A stretch of 64,000 nucleotides of DNA from a marine bacterium B5-7 (GTDB taxonomy: Bacteria; Pseudomonadota; Gammaproteobacteria; Arenicellales; CAJQKF01). Positions 25,496-34,386 of this stretch are shown here, in pieces. Made by a program: the position numbers and the translations under genes. The stretch covers positions 1-64,000 of the forward strand of contig BQJD01000016.1 in NCBI GenBank assembly GCA_021604525.1, in the 5' to 3' direction. Numbering within the stretch: the first letter of the stretch is position 1; the number at the start of each line of letters is the position of its first letter. The notes beneath the pieces are model-generated. The model searched no databases, was not told the DNA's origin, and saw only the letters and a program-made list of their open reading frames with translations.

Positions 25496-26465
25496 GGGCA
25501 AGGTCAATGGCGCTGTCTATGGCACGGATGAGTGAATCGGCATTGCCGCGACCGCTGCCGGCAAGATCCAGCGCGGTGCCGTGATCTACGGAGGTGCGGA
25601 TGATGGGCAGGCCGAGGGTAATGTTGACGATATCGCCGAAGCCGGCGTGCTTGATCACCGGCAACCCCTGATCGTGATACATGGCCAATACCACGTCGCA
25701 GTCATTCAAAACATGGCGGGTAAACGCGGTGTCCGCCGGTAGCGGTCCGATCAGATCAAGACCGTCTTTCAGCAGTGCGTCAACGACAGGTTTGATGATC
25801 TCGATTTCCTCATCGCCAAGATGCCCGCCTTCGCCGGCATGGGGATTGAGGCCGCATACCACGATGCGTGGCGCATCCATGGAAAACCGCTTCTTGAGAT
25901 CGCCGTCGATAATCCGAATGACCCGCTCAAGCAGTGTCCTGTTAATAGCTGCGGGCACCGCTTTCAGGGGCAGATGGGTGGTCGCCAGGGCTACTCGCAA
26001 TCCGTTGGTCGCCAGCATCATCACCGGATAGCCACCGGTACGTCCAGCGAGATATTCGGTATGCCCGCTAAAGGCGATGCCAGCATCGTTGATCACCGAC
26101 TTTTGTACCGGACCGGTCACCATGGCATCGAATTTCCCGCTACTGCAGCCATCACAGGCGATATCCAGGGTTTCGAGTACATAGCGGGCGTTTTCGGGGT
26201 CGGGAAAACCGGGGCGCGCAGCTCTCGCCATGGAAACCGGAACCACGGCGAGGGTGCCTGATTGATGCGCCAAACCGTCGTCGGCAACCAGGGTGATATC
26301 GACATCGAGGATCCTTGCCGCAGCCTCGATCAGCGCAGGATCGCACACGGCGATCAACTGTGCCGGGATATCACGTAACGCTGCCTTGACCAGCAGTTCG
26401 GGGCCGATACCGGCGGGTTCACCGGGTGTCAGCGCGATACGCGGTAGTCCTTTAGATGAGCTCAC
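25479..26465 (-). CDS. pdxA: 4-hydroxythreonine-4-phosphate dehydrogenase
   Basis: This enzyme of the DXP-dependent pyridoxal-phosphate pathway oxidises and decarboxylates 4-phosphohydroxy-threonine. The opening PRIALTPGEPAGIGPEL, the zinc/phosphate-site segment SGHTEYLAGRTGG, CGLNPHAGEGGHLGDEE and YHDQGLPVIKHAGFGDIVNITLGLP are diagnostic. Length is 328 residues from the GTG at 26465 (a TTG two codons upstream is also in frame). It precedes rsmA in the same direction; the usual surA neighbour is absent and a CDGSH gene lies upstream instead. Confidence 0.95.
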   Translation of the reverse strand: MSSSKGLPRIALTPGEPAGIGPELLVKAALRDIPAQLIAVCDPALIEAAARILDVDITLVADDGLAHQSGTLAVVPVSMARAARPGFPDPENARYVLETLDIACDGCSSGKFDAMVTGPVQKSVINDAGIAFSGHTEYLAGRTGGYPVMMLATNGLRVALATTHLPLKAVPAAINRTLLERVIRIIDGDLKKRFSMDAPRIVVCGLNPHAGEGGHLGDEEIEIIKPVVDALLKDGLDLIGPLPADTAFTRHVLNDCDVVLAMYHDQGLPVIKHAGFGDIVNITLGLPIIRTSVDHGTALDLAGSGRGNADSLIRAIDSAIDLARANVR

Positions 26466-26492
26466 AGGCAATATTTTCGTATGTTGGCTCGA

Positions 26493-26735
26493 TCAACTTT
26501 CAAGGGTTTTGTGAGTGCCGTCGCAGTAGGGCCGGTTGGCGGACTGCTTGCAGCCACACAGCGGCACCGTACCGGTTTCAGTTACTTCCACCTTGATCGG
26601 CGTGAACTCGGTGCCTTTATGTGAACCATCGCAAAATGGCTGGTTGGCAGAGCGACCGCACTGACACCACCAGTAATTGCCGGGTGATAACGGCACGAGA
26701 TAAGGACCTCTCTGGGCGATTTTCGGCGTCGACAT
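26493..26735 (-). CDS. CDGSH iron-sulfur domain protein with two zinc-finger-like motifs
   Basis: This is an 80-residue double-CDGSH protein, expected to bind two [2Fe-2S] clusters. The motifs are CQCGRSANQPFCDGSHKG and CGCKQSANRPYCDGTHKT, each with the three-Cys-one-His pattern. Family members are redox or iron-handling proteins; the partner is unknown. The ATG at 26735 has GGAGG about 10 bases upstream. It lies 27 bases before pdxA and may be the first gene of that transcript. Confidence 0.92.
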   Translation of the reverse strand: MSTPKIAQRGPYLVPLSPGNYWWCQCGRSANQPFCDGSHKGTEFTPIKVEVTETGTVPLCGCKQSANRPYCDGTHKTLES

Positions 26736-26821
26736 GGGCTTTATCCTCCGTCAGTTGAACAGGTACCGACATTGTATTGCACTTCGCGCATGATCATTTC
26801 ATCAAGGAATCGGCAATATGT

Positions 26822-26851
26822 AAAAAGGCCCTGATTCATCAGGGCCCTTTT
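26822..26851 (-). terminator. Rho-independent terminator after phaB
   Basis: Arms at 26822-26834 and 26839-26851 pair with one mismatch around a 4-base loop. On the minus strand the stem is GC-rich and is followed by a short T tract, downstream of phaB (stop at 26891). The AT-rich arm ends would also allow partial activity on the other strand. Confidence 0.8.
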
Positions 26852-26890
26852 ACATAGCGTTTTCCTGCCCGGGTTATCCCGGGCAAATCT

Positions 26891-27637
26891 CTAGAAAGAC
26901 ATGAAAAGGCCGCCGTTGACCGGTATGTTGGCACCGGTAATGTAATCGCTTTTTTCATCTGTCAGAAAAGCGATGGTGCGGGCAATGTCCTGCGGCTCGC
27001 CCATTCTGCCGACCGGGATGCCGGCGACGATATCATTGCGGACTTCTTCAGGAATCGCGTTGGTCATGCTGGTGGCAATGTATCCCGGTGATACCGAGTT
27101 GACCGTCACGCCCTTGCGCGCCGCTTCCTGTGCCAGTGCCATGGTGAAACCATGCATGCCGGCCTTGGAAGCAGAATAGTTTGTCTGACCGAACTGACCC
27201 CGTTGGCCGTTGACAGAGGATATGTTGACGATACGGCCGAAACCGCGCTCGGTCATTCCCTCGATAACCTGGCGGGTAACATTGAACACGCTTCCGAGAT
27301 TGACTTTGACAACGCTGTCCCAGTCGTTTTCATCCATTTTCCGCAACGTGGCGTCGCGGGTAATGCCGGCACAGTTGATCAGAATATCGACCCAGCCGTA
27401 GTTTTTTTCGATTTCGACGATCATGCGGCGGGTATCTTCGAATGATGATACGTCACCGGCTGTGATCTTGATGTCGTAACCTTCGTCCTTCAATTGTGCC
27501 TGCCAGACACCGGCTTCGGTCGATTCTTCCGGCAGATGGCAGGCAATGACGATATCGCCACGATCGGCGAGTGTCTTGCAGATTGCGGTACCGAGTCCCC
27601 CAGTACCCCCCGTTACCAATGCTGTTTTATTTTGCAT
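26891..27637 (-). CDS. phaB: Acetoacetyl-CoA reductase
   Basis: This NADPH-dependent SDR (248 residues) reduces acetoacetyl-CoA to (R)-3-hydroxybutyryl-CoA for polyhydroxybutyrate synthesis. The cofactor motif is TGGTGGLG (about residues 9-16), the catalytic set is NISSVNGQRGQFGQTNYSASKAG (Ser, Tyr, Lys), and the C-terminus reads GANIPVNGGLFMSF as in PhaB. The GDIV segment after the first strand carries the usual PhaB pattern. AAGGTG precedes the ATG. It stands alone with its own promoter and terminator; phaA, phaC and phaP are not in the window. Confidence 0.92.
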   Translation of the reverse strand: MQNKTALVTGGTGGLGTAICKTLADRGDIVIACHLPEESTEAGVWQAQLKDEGYDIKITAGDVSSFEDTRRMIVEIEKNYGWVDILINCAGITRDATLRKMDENDWDSVVKVNLGSVFNVTRQVIEGMTERGFGRIVNISSVNGQRGQFGQTNYSASKAGMHGFTMALAQEAARKGVTVNSVSPGYIATSMTNAIPEEVRNDIVAGIPVGRMGEPQDIARTIAFLTDEKSDYITGANIPVNGGLFMSF

Positions 27638-27690
27638 AATTCACCTTGAAAATGAGGACCAGTCAACCCAGGTGCACGGAACACATGGTG

Positions 27691-27745
27691 TTGCGCCGCA
27701 CCAATGGTGCACCGCAAAATAAGCCTTTTTACATCCTTCTGTCAA
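27691..27745 (-). promoter_or_regulatory. phaB promoter with overlapping palindromic operator
   Basis: On the minus strand TTGACA (27740-27745) is followed after 17-18 bases by TTATTT/TATTTT (27716-27722), a near-consensus sigma-70 promoter upstream of phaB. A 27-base inverted repeat at 27691-27717 (arms TTGCGCCGCACCA and TGGTGCACCGCAA, 11 of 13 pairs) overlaps the end of the -10 and covers the expected transcription start. That is the classic place for a repressor; a PhaR-type regulator is a guess, and its gene is not in this window. Confidence 0.65.
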
Positions 27746-28023
27746 TGTAATCTGTGGCGGTCCTTATTAAATATTTGGTCGTATGACCATCGTAATTGGA
27801 CAACTACCAGGTGTGATCGAAGACTCGATACAGGGATAATCCCCGAATTATCACGGTTATCTGGTGAAGTCATGGTGTAGCGGAGGTAACGCCACCACCT
27901 TGCGCAACACGTTACAATAGCGAGTTAGCCGGCATTCAGCCGGAATATCGATTGATCCTCAGGTCAGCATGGCCCGGATCGTTACTTTTACCTCTCGACA
28001 TTACATCCTGCCAGCATTCAACA
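27746..28023. other. Intergenic region upstream of the RND adaptor
   Basis: This is the divergent gap between the phaB promoter and the RND adaptor. It contains short inverted repeats, such as GCCGGCATTCAGCCGG near 27930, but I see no confident promoter and no RNA gene. An in-frame extension of the adaptor from 27952 reads through here without a plausible start. Confidence 0.3.
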
Positions 28024-29277
28024 ATGAAATTGCTTATCAAGATCCTGTTGCCAATTATCATTATTGGTGCAGGAATTTTTTTGTTCACCCAGCTCAAGGC
28101 ATCGCGTCCCGAGCCGGTGGCGTTACAGGCGCCTGAAAAGCAGTGGGTGGTCAAGGCGGCTGAGGTGACACCTGGCAGATTTACTCCATTGGTGAAGCTC
28201 TACGGTCGCATCGAGTCGCCGGTAATGAGTACCTTGACGGCGGCCGTGGCCGCCAATGTCGATCGGGTGATGGTTCGTGAGGGTGATTTCGTTACCCCGG
28301 GCGGGTTGCTGGTGGAACTGGACGATACCGATCTGAAATTCATGCTGGTACAACGCGACGCCGAGATTGCCGAGCTCAAAGCCAGTCTCGACAGCGAGAA
28401 TAATCGCTATCGCGCGGATACGGCCGCGCTTAAGGATGAACAGGCGCTGCTAGATCTGGCGCAGCGCAATCTGGGTCGCGCGAGGCAACTCGCCAGCACC
28501 CGTGCCGGCTCTGAAGCGGCCGTGGACGATGCTCTTGAGATCATTCGTAACCGCTCACTGGCTGTGGTCAAGCGGCAGCTTGATATTGACGATCATCCGG
28601 CGCGCCTTGCACGGCTTCAGGCGTCACTGGACCGCGCTGGCGCCGCTCGTTCGATGGTGGAGCGAGATCTTCAACGGAGCCGAATCGAGGCGCCATTCAC
28701 CGGCCGCATCACGTCGGTTGAAGTCGCTGAAGGGGAGCGGGTACGGGTCGGCGACGATCTCGTCAACCTGTATGACGATAGCCGTCTCGAGGTTCGTGCA
28801 CAGGTGCCTGATCGCCATGTTGCCGAGGTGCGATCGAGTCTCGCCGACGGCGGCCTGAAAGCCGTCATGCAATTCGATAATAGCCGTCTGGATCTTGAGC
28901 TGGTGCGTTTATCCGCTGCCGTTCGTTCGGGCCAGGGCGGGCTGGATGCGTTTTTCAGGATCGTTGATGGTGCAAACGGCAATGCCGGCATACCGCTTGA
29001 GGTCGGTCGGGTCGCCCGGGTCGAGCTTCAATTGCCGCTGATAGACAATGCCATTTCGCTGCCACTGGCTGCTTTGTATGGATCTGACACCGTTTATCGA
29101 ATCGAAGAAGGGCGGTTGCTGACTACGCCGGTGCGATATATCGGCGAGCATCGAACTGCTGATGGCGAGCTCAATGCGCTGATCAAATCAGATAGTCTGA
29201 GCCCCGGTGATACGGTTGTAACCAGTCAGATACCGGCTGCGGTGGATGGCCTCAAGGTTGAGGTCAGCGCACGTTGA
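28024..29277 (+). CDS. RND efflux periplasmic adaptor (membrane fusion protein)
   Basis: This HlyD/AcrA-type adaptor (417 residues) links an inner-membrane RND permease to an outer-membrane channel. The N-terminal hydrophobic segment (LLIKILLPIIIIGAGIFLF) anchors it. The lipoyl-type half (VMVREGDFVTPGGLLVELDD) and a long helical hairpin (about residues 110-225) are followed by the second lipoyl half (SRIEAPFTGRITSVEVAEGERV). The ATG at 28024 is chosen because the upstream extension from 27952 is not protein-like. It ends in the TGATG overlap with the permease gene. No outer-membrane channel gene is adjacent. Confidence 0.92.
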   Translation: MKLLIKILLPIIIIGAGIFLFTQLKASRPEPVALQAPEKQWVVKAAEVTPGRFTPLVKLYGRIESPVMSTLTAAVAANVDRVMVREGDFVTPGGLLVELDDTDLKFMLVQRDAEIAELKASLDSENNRYRADTAALKDEQALLDLAQRNLGRARQLASTRAGSEAAVDDALEIIRNRSLAVVKRQLDIDDHPARLARLQASLDRAGAARSMVERDLQRSRIEAPFTGRITSVEVAEGERVRVGDDLVNLYDDSRLEVRAQVPDRHVAEVRSSLADGGLKAVMQFDNSRLDLELVRLSAAVRSGQGGLDAFFRIVDGANGNAGIPLEVGRVARVELQLPLIDNAISLPLAALYGSDTVYRIEEGRLLTTPVRYIGEHRTADGELNALIKSDSLSPGDTVVTSQIPAAVDGLKVEVSAR

Positions 29278-32200
29278 TGGATCGCTCGCCTGAAGGTTTC
29301 ACCCATCGCAACGACCTGGTGGGGCTGTTTACCAATCACCCGGTAGCGTCGAATCTGCTGATGATAATGATGCTGCTGGCGGGCGCTTACGGTCTGTCAG
29401 GCCTGAACACCCAGTTCTTTCCAACCTTCGACCTGGATTTCGCCAGCGTACGGGTGGTGTGGACCGGCGCCAGTGCCGAAGATGTCGAGGATTTGATCAC
29501 TACGCCGCTGGAGCAGGAGCTCGCCAACGTCGACGACGTTAAACAGATGACTTCAACATCAGCCGACGGCGTGTCTTCGATCTCTTTGGAGTTTGATGAA
29601 GGCACCGACATGGGATTGGCGGTCGATCAGGTTAAAGAGAAAGTCGGTCTGGTGCGCAATTTACCGGCCAGTGCCGAGACGCCGGAGATAAACCGGGTGG
29701 TGCGGTATGAACCGGTCGGAACGGTTGTGCTGAGCGGACCGGATTCAGTGCGTGAACTCAGCGAACTGGCGCATCGGTTCGAACGCGAGCTGCTCGATCG
29801 GGGCATGACCCGGGTGACCATTGTGGGGCTGCCCGAGGAAGAAATCGCCATCATGGTATCGCCGTCGGCGAGTCGTCGCCTGGGTTTGTCCATTGCGGAC
29901 GTTGGTCAACGGGTCGAGGCGGCCTCGCTGGATATTCCGGTGGGCACGGCCGGTCGGGATGATGTGGCAAGGCAACTCCGATTCATCGACCAGCGACGCA
30001 CCGGTCTCGAGTTTGCCGATGTGCCGATCAGGGTGGACGCATCCGGTCAGCGGGTTACGCTGGCTGATATTGCCGAGATCAAACGTCGTCCCCGTAATGG
30101 CGAGGTCACATTAGGCTACAAGGGACGACCGGCGGTGGAGCTTGCGCTTGCCCGTGCCGAGAATGGCGACAGCCTGCGTTCCGCGACCATTCTGGATGAG
30201 TGGCTTACTGATACCCGTCCGACATTGCCGCCCGGCATTGAACTTCATACCTACAACGAGAACTGGAAGTTACTGAAGGGTCGAATTGATCTGTTGCTCA
30301 AGAACGCGGTGACCGGCCTGTTGCTGGTGGTGGCGATTCTGTTTTTATTTTTAAGTGGCCGCATCGCATTCTGGGTCACGGTGGGTATTCCGGTGTCGTT
30401 CATGGCGACACTGGCGATACTTAACCTGATCGGCGGTTCCATCAACATGATCAGTCTTTTTGGCTTGATCATGGCGCTCGGTATTATCGTCGATGATGCC
30501 ATCGTGGTGGGTGAGGATGCCGAGGCGCACTTTCGTGAAGGCGATGCGCCACTCAAGGCTGCCGAGATGGGTGCGCGCAGGATGCTGGCGCCGGTTATGT
30601 CGTCATCGCTCACGACCATCGCTGCATTTCTGCCGCTGCTGCTGGTGGGCGGGATAATCGGCAGTATTCTTTCCGCCATACCGGTGGTGATCATCTGTGT
30701 CATCCTCGCATCGCTGGTGGAGTCGTTCCTGGTCCTTCCCGGACATCTCCGCGGCGCGCTACAGCACATGCAGCCCGGTCGTGAGAGCCGGGTACGAAGG
30801 ATATTGAACAACGGCTTCAATCGCTTTCGCGATGGCTTGTTTCGTCCACTGGTAACGGCGGCGATCGAGTACCGCAGTATTACAATCGCATGCGCGTTGT
30901 TCACCATCCTGGCCACTGCCGGCTGGATGGCGGCGGGTCGCATGGCATTTACATTCTTTCCGGTGGCCGAGTCGACCACGGTGTACGCCAACGTTGCCTT
31001 CGTCGCTGGCACGCCCGAAGCGCGTACGCGAGCATTTCTTCAGCACCTTGAAGATGCCTTGTGGGCCACCGAGGCATCTTTTGGCGAGTCGCTGGTCAAC
31101 ACCGCAATTGCTCGCTATGGCACGCTGGTGTCGGCCGAGAATCGAGGCTCCGCGAACGGCGATCAGTTTGCTTCGCTATTCGTGGAATTGACTGAGCCTG
31201 ACCAGCGCTCGGTGCGTAATCGCGACTTTATAAAGGCCTGGAAGTCGCGTATTGATAGCGTCGCCGCCATTGAAAATCTGACCATATCCGAGCGTCGCGG
31301 TGGGCCACCCGGTCGGGATATCGATGTGCGGATAACAGGCGGTGATACCAGTGCGGTAAAGGCGGCCGCCGAGGAATTCAAACAACTGCTCGCCACCCAG
31401 GTTGGCGTGTCCGGCATCGAGGATGATCTGCCCTTTGGCCGCGAGCAACTGGTGTTGTCGCTGACTCCGCTGGCCGAGTCGTTGGGACTGACGGTGCGTG
31501 AAGTCAGCCGCCAACTCCGCGCTGCGTACGATGGCTACCTGGTGCAGATACTGGCCGATGGTGAAGACGAGGTTGAAGTACGGGTGATGCTGCCGGATGA
31601 CGAACGCGATCACCAGGCAGCGTTTGGCGATTTGGAGATTATTCTTGCCGACGGCACCGCCGTTCCACTGGACAACGTGGTAAGTACCACTACTCGTCGC
31701 GGCTTCGATTCAATTCGTCACGCCGATGGCCGTCTGGCAGTCACCGTGACAGCCGATGTCGATTCCGCAGTTGCCAACGCCAACGATATCGTCACCAATT
31801 TTCGTCAGGGAAATATGGTCGATCTGTCGAGCCGCTACGGAGTCAATTTCTCGATGCAGGGGCGCCAGGCGGATCAACAGGAGACCGTCGGAGATATGCA
31901 GCGCGGCGCATTGCTGGCGCTGGCGCTGATCTATCTGGTGCTGGCCTGGGTATTCGGATCGTATGGTTGGCCGCTGGTAGTCATGGCAATCATCCCCTTC
32001 GGCTTGGTCGGCGCGTTCTGGGGGCACGTTGTGATGGGTCTCGATCTCACCATATTGTCGCTATTCGGATTTTTTGGTCTGGCCGGCATTGTGGTCAACG
32101 ATTCGATTATTCTGGTGGTGTTCTACAAGCACCTTCGCGAGCAGGGAATGCCGATGCGCGAAGCCCTGGTTGAGGCATCCTGTCGTCGTCTGCGCGCAGT

Positions 32201-32420
32201 TCTTCTGACCTCCCTGACAACCATCGGCGGTTTGTTTCCGTTGTTATTTGAAACTTCGCTACAGGCGCAGTTCCTCATACCCATGGCAACATCGATCGCC
32301 TTCGGTCTTGGCTTTTCAACGTTGCTGGTGCTGGTGTTGGTGCCGTCGTTGCTGTGCTATCACGAACAGCTTGCGTCCCATGTATCGCGCCGTTCACGAA
32401 TGCACAATGCGACAACGTAA
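29277..32420 (+). CDS. RND efflux transporter permease
   Basis: This inner-membrane proton-driven pump of the AcrB/MexF superfamily has about 1047 residues, the usual family length. It has the N-terminal amphipathic lead into the first transmembrane helix (FTNHPVASNLLMIMMLLAGAYG). Two repeated halves of six helices each flank the large periplasmic porter loops. Family motifs include SLFGLIMALGIIVDDAIVVGEDAEA, with the charged residues used in proton relay, and LSLFGFFGLAGIVVNDSIILVVFY in the second half. The substrate is not readable. ATG at 29277 overlaps the adaptor stop by 1 base, so the pair is translated together. Confidence 0.94.
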   Translation: MDRSPEGFTHRNDLVGLFTNHPVASNLLMIMMLLAGAYGLSGLNTQFFPTFDLDFASVRVVWTGASAEDVEDLITTPLEQELANVDDVKQMTSTSADGVSSISLEFDEGTDMGLAVDQVKEKVGLVRNLPASAETPEINRVVRYEPVGTVVLSGPDSVRELSELAHRFERELLDRGMTRVTIVGLPEEEIAIMVSPSASRRLGLSIADVGQRVEAASLDIPVGTAGRDDVARQLRFIDQRRTGLEFADVPIRVDASGQRVTLADIAEIKRRPRNGEVTLGYKGRPAVELALARAENGDSLRSATILDEWLTDTRPTLPPGIELHTYNENWKLLKGRIDLLLKNAVTGLLLVVAILFLFLSGRIAFWVTVGIPVSFMATLAILNLIGGSINMISLFGLIMALGIIVDDAIVVGEDAEAHFREGDAPLKAAEMGARRMLAPVMSSSLTTIAAFLPLLLVGGIIGSILSAIPVVIICVILASLVESFLVLPGHLRGALQHMQPGRESRVRRILNNGFNRFRDGLFRPLVTAAIEYRSITIACALFTILATAGWMAAGRMAFTFFPVAESTTVYANVAFVAGTPEARTRAFLQHLEDALWATEASFGESLVNTAIARYGTLVSAENRGSANGDQFASLFVELTEPDQRSVRNRDFIKAWKSRIDSVAAIENLTISERRGGPPGRDIDVRITGGDTSAVKAAAEEFKQLLATQVGVSGIEDDLPFGREQLVLSLTPLAESLGLTVREVSRQLRAAYDGYLVQILADGEDEVEVRVMLPDDERDHQAAFGDLEIILADGTAVPLDNVVSTTTRRGFDSIRHADGRLAVTVTADVDSAVANANDIVTNFRQGNMVDLSSRYGVNFSMQGRQADQQETVGDMQRGALLALALIYLVLAWVFGSYGWPLVVMAIIPFGLVGAFWGHVVMGLDLTILSLFGFFGLAGIVVNDSIILVVFYKHLREQGMPMREALVEASCRRLRAVLLTSLTTIGGLFPLLFETSLQAQFLIPMATSIAFGLGFSTLLVLVLVPSLLCYHEQLASHVSRRSRMHNATT

Positions 32421-32435
32421 TCGCATTGACAGGCC

Positions 32436-33368
32436 ATGAACTATATTAAAGATCATTGGTGTGGGCGGCACTCATTGGTGCGGGCCTTCTGGATCAATTT
32501 TCTGCCGCTATTTTTATTGCTGTGGTGGGCAATAGATCCCTTGGTGACTGTGTTTCAGGATGATGCGCCACGTGCGTATGTCATTGCGATGAGTTATTCC
32601 ATCGTCGCATTCGGCATCATACTGCCGTGGCAGGTGGTCGGTGTGTTACGAACCTCGGAACGATACCTTGTGGACTATGGCAACCCGCTTTGGGGACGTG
32701 CAGCACAGGCGCTTGTGATCATTGCCACAATGGCGGCGCTGATTGTGATAACCGGTGCAGTCCAGCGTATCGGCGCGCGTCAGTCGTATCATGAGTTTGG
32801 TAAACGCTGGGAGGCTGCAACCAGTCGCGTATACGATGTCACTCAAGTGCCCGGAACCACCCTCGCGCGGCTTGTGGGGGATATGCAGAACGGTACCACC
32901 CGTGTTCTGGAAAAGTGGTTCATCGAGCATCCCAACATCACCGGCATCATCCTCGACAGTACCGGCGGTCGCGTTTACGAAGGTCGCGGGGTTGCCCGGC
33001 TTGTCCGTGAAAAGGGTCTTGATACGTACACCATGACCGGTTGTTATTCAGCCTGCACCATCGCGTATATCGCCGGTGTTAAACGTTTCGTCGTCGACGG
33101 TGCAAAGCTTGGTTTTCACCAGTACACCTATGCGACGGCCAAAAATCTCGGGTATCTCGATTCAAGTGCTGAGCAGGACAAGGATTTGTCTTCATATCGC
33201 TCGCGTGGCATCGATGAGGGTTTTATCGAACGGGTATTCGATGCATCCAGCAGCGACATGTGGTTCCCCGATTACGATCAGTTAATTGCATCACGGGTTA
33301 TCGACGCTGTAGTCGATGATTCGTTCAACGAGCTGACTCGGCACCCGGCCAAATCTGTTTCCGATTAG
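32436..33368 (+). CDS. Membrane-anchored ClpP/SppA-fold serine protease-like protein
   Basis: This 310-residue protein has three predicted transmembrane helices in the first ~110 residues (around 18-37, 48-70, 93-110), then a soluble domain of the ClpP/crotonase fold. Active-site-like features are the oxyanion strand ILDSTGGRVYEG, the nucleophile motif GCYSACTIAYIAG (Ser205) and the His of KLGFHQYTYA (His228). It starts 15 bases after the RND permease stop and is probably part of the same operon. The protein may process or degrade membrane or exported proteins, including components of the pump; no substrate is shown by the sequence. Confidence 0.82.
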   Translation: MNYIKDHWCGRHSLVRAFWINFLPLFLLLWWAIDPLVTVFQDDAPRAYVIAMSYSIVAFGIILPWQVVGVLRTSERYLVDYGNPLWGRAAQALVIIATMAALIVITGAVQRIGARQSYHEFGKRWEAATSRVYDVTQVPGTTLARLVGDMQNGTTRVLEKWFIEHPNITGIILDSTGGRVYEGRGVARLVREKGLDTYTMTGCYSACTIAYIAGVKRFVVDGAKLGFHQYTYATAKNLGYLDSSAEQDKDLSSYRSRGIDEGFIERVFDASSSDMWFPDYDQLIASRVIDAVVDDSFNELTRHPAKSVSD

Positions 33369-33455
33369 CAGCGAACACGTTGTGTAATCGATACAGCGCA
33401 TACTAACCGGTGAGTGCGTGACGATGACCTTCATCCGTTTGAGACGTCATTTTGA

Positions 33456-34118
33456 ATAAGAGAGTTTCAAGGTATCAGCGGCCTGCATTTTCATACCCTG
33501 TGTGAGCAGGGGTTTGAACCATTGGCGCAGACACTGGCAGCCATCGAAGACAAGTTCGGCGATCTTCTATGCCAGATGAGCTGGGTCAATTTTGGTGGCG
33601 GTCATCACATTACCCAACCCGGTTACGATGTTGACGGCCTGATTGAGGCGATCAAGGATTTCGCAACAAAATATGCGGTCAACGTTTATCTTGAACCAAG
33701 TGAGGCCATCGCCATCAATAGCGGTATATTGGTCAACGAGGTATTGGATATCGGCTGGAATGATTTGCCCCAGGCCATTTTGGATACATCTGCAACGTGT
33801 CATATGCCCGATGTGCTGGAGATGCCGTATCGACCCGACGTGTGGGGTGGCGGTAAGCCGGATGAGAATCCCAACTGTTATCGACTGGGCGACATGACCT
33901 GTTTGGCGGGTGATGTCATTGGCGATTACAGCTTTCGTGATGAGTTGAATGTGGGAGACCGCCTGATGTTTATGGATATGAGCCACTACACCATGGTAAA
34001 GACCACTACATTCAACGGGATTCGCCTGCCGTCTATTGCCATCTGGAATTCAGATACGGATTCGCTAACCGTGATCAAGGAATTTGGCTATGACGATTTC
34101 TGCAATCGCCTGTCCTGA
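33456..34118 (+). pseudogene. nspC: Carboxynorspermidine decarboxylase remnant, 5' truncated
   Basis: The frame is open from 33456 to 34118 and encodes only the C-terminal ~215 residues of an NspC-type PLP decarboxylase, normally about 365-400 residues. Visible motifs are SGLHFHTLCEQ, FGGGHHITQPGYD, YLEPSEAIA, TCHMPDVLEMPYRP and CLAGDVIGDY. The N-terminal half, with the PLP-binding lysine, is missing. A stop at 33453 closes the frame just upstream, and only 87 bases separate it from the ClpP-like gene. A TTG at 33522 could start a 198-residue product, but it would lack the lysine. I therefore call it a decayed gene from a lost carboxyspermidine route. Confidence 0.75.
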
Positions 34119-34386
34119 GCACTACGCCGCTAATGCGGGACGTCAGGTTATTTATTAGAGTAGTATCCGGAACTATTACTTTCCGCAGGGTATCTGCAAT
34201 AGAAGTATGCCTGCAATCCGGGAACTGACCCGGATAGCTGCTTGCGTGTCCACCAGGTCGACACGCAGGACCGAGGATCGATTGACACACACATGGCGCC
34301 AATAACTACCTATTGAAAGTATGGCAGGGTTTACAATGTACACCGTGCTTTTGAAATCAACTTCTGGATGATGTAAGAGAGAGAAT

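Noticed and set aside
27952-28023. Upstream extension of the RND adaptor
   Set aside because: The added residues before ATG 28024 do not look like protein and the hydrophobic anchor starts at 28024.
33522-34118. Functional 198-residue nspC-like gene from TTG 33522
   Set aside because: It would lack the N-terminal half with the PLP lysine; better called a remnant.
34119-34386. Possible Dnr/NsrR operator before the NO reductase
   Set aside because: I found TTGACA-like and TTGA/TCAA elements, but spacing does not match a known box.
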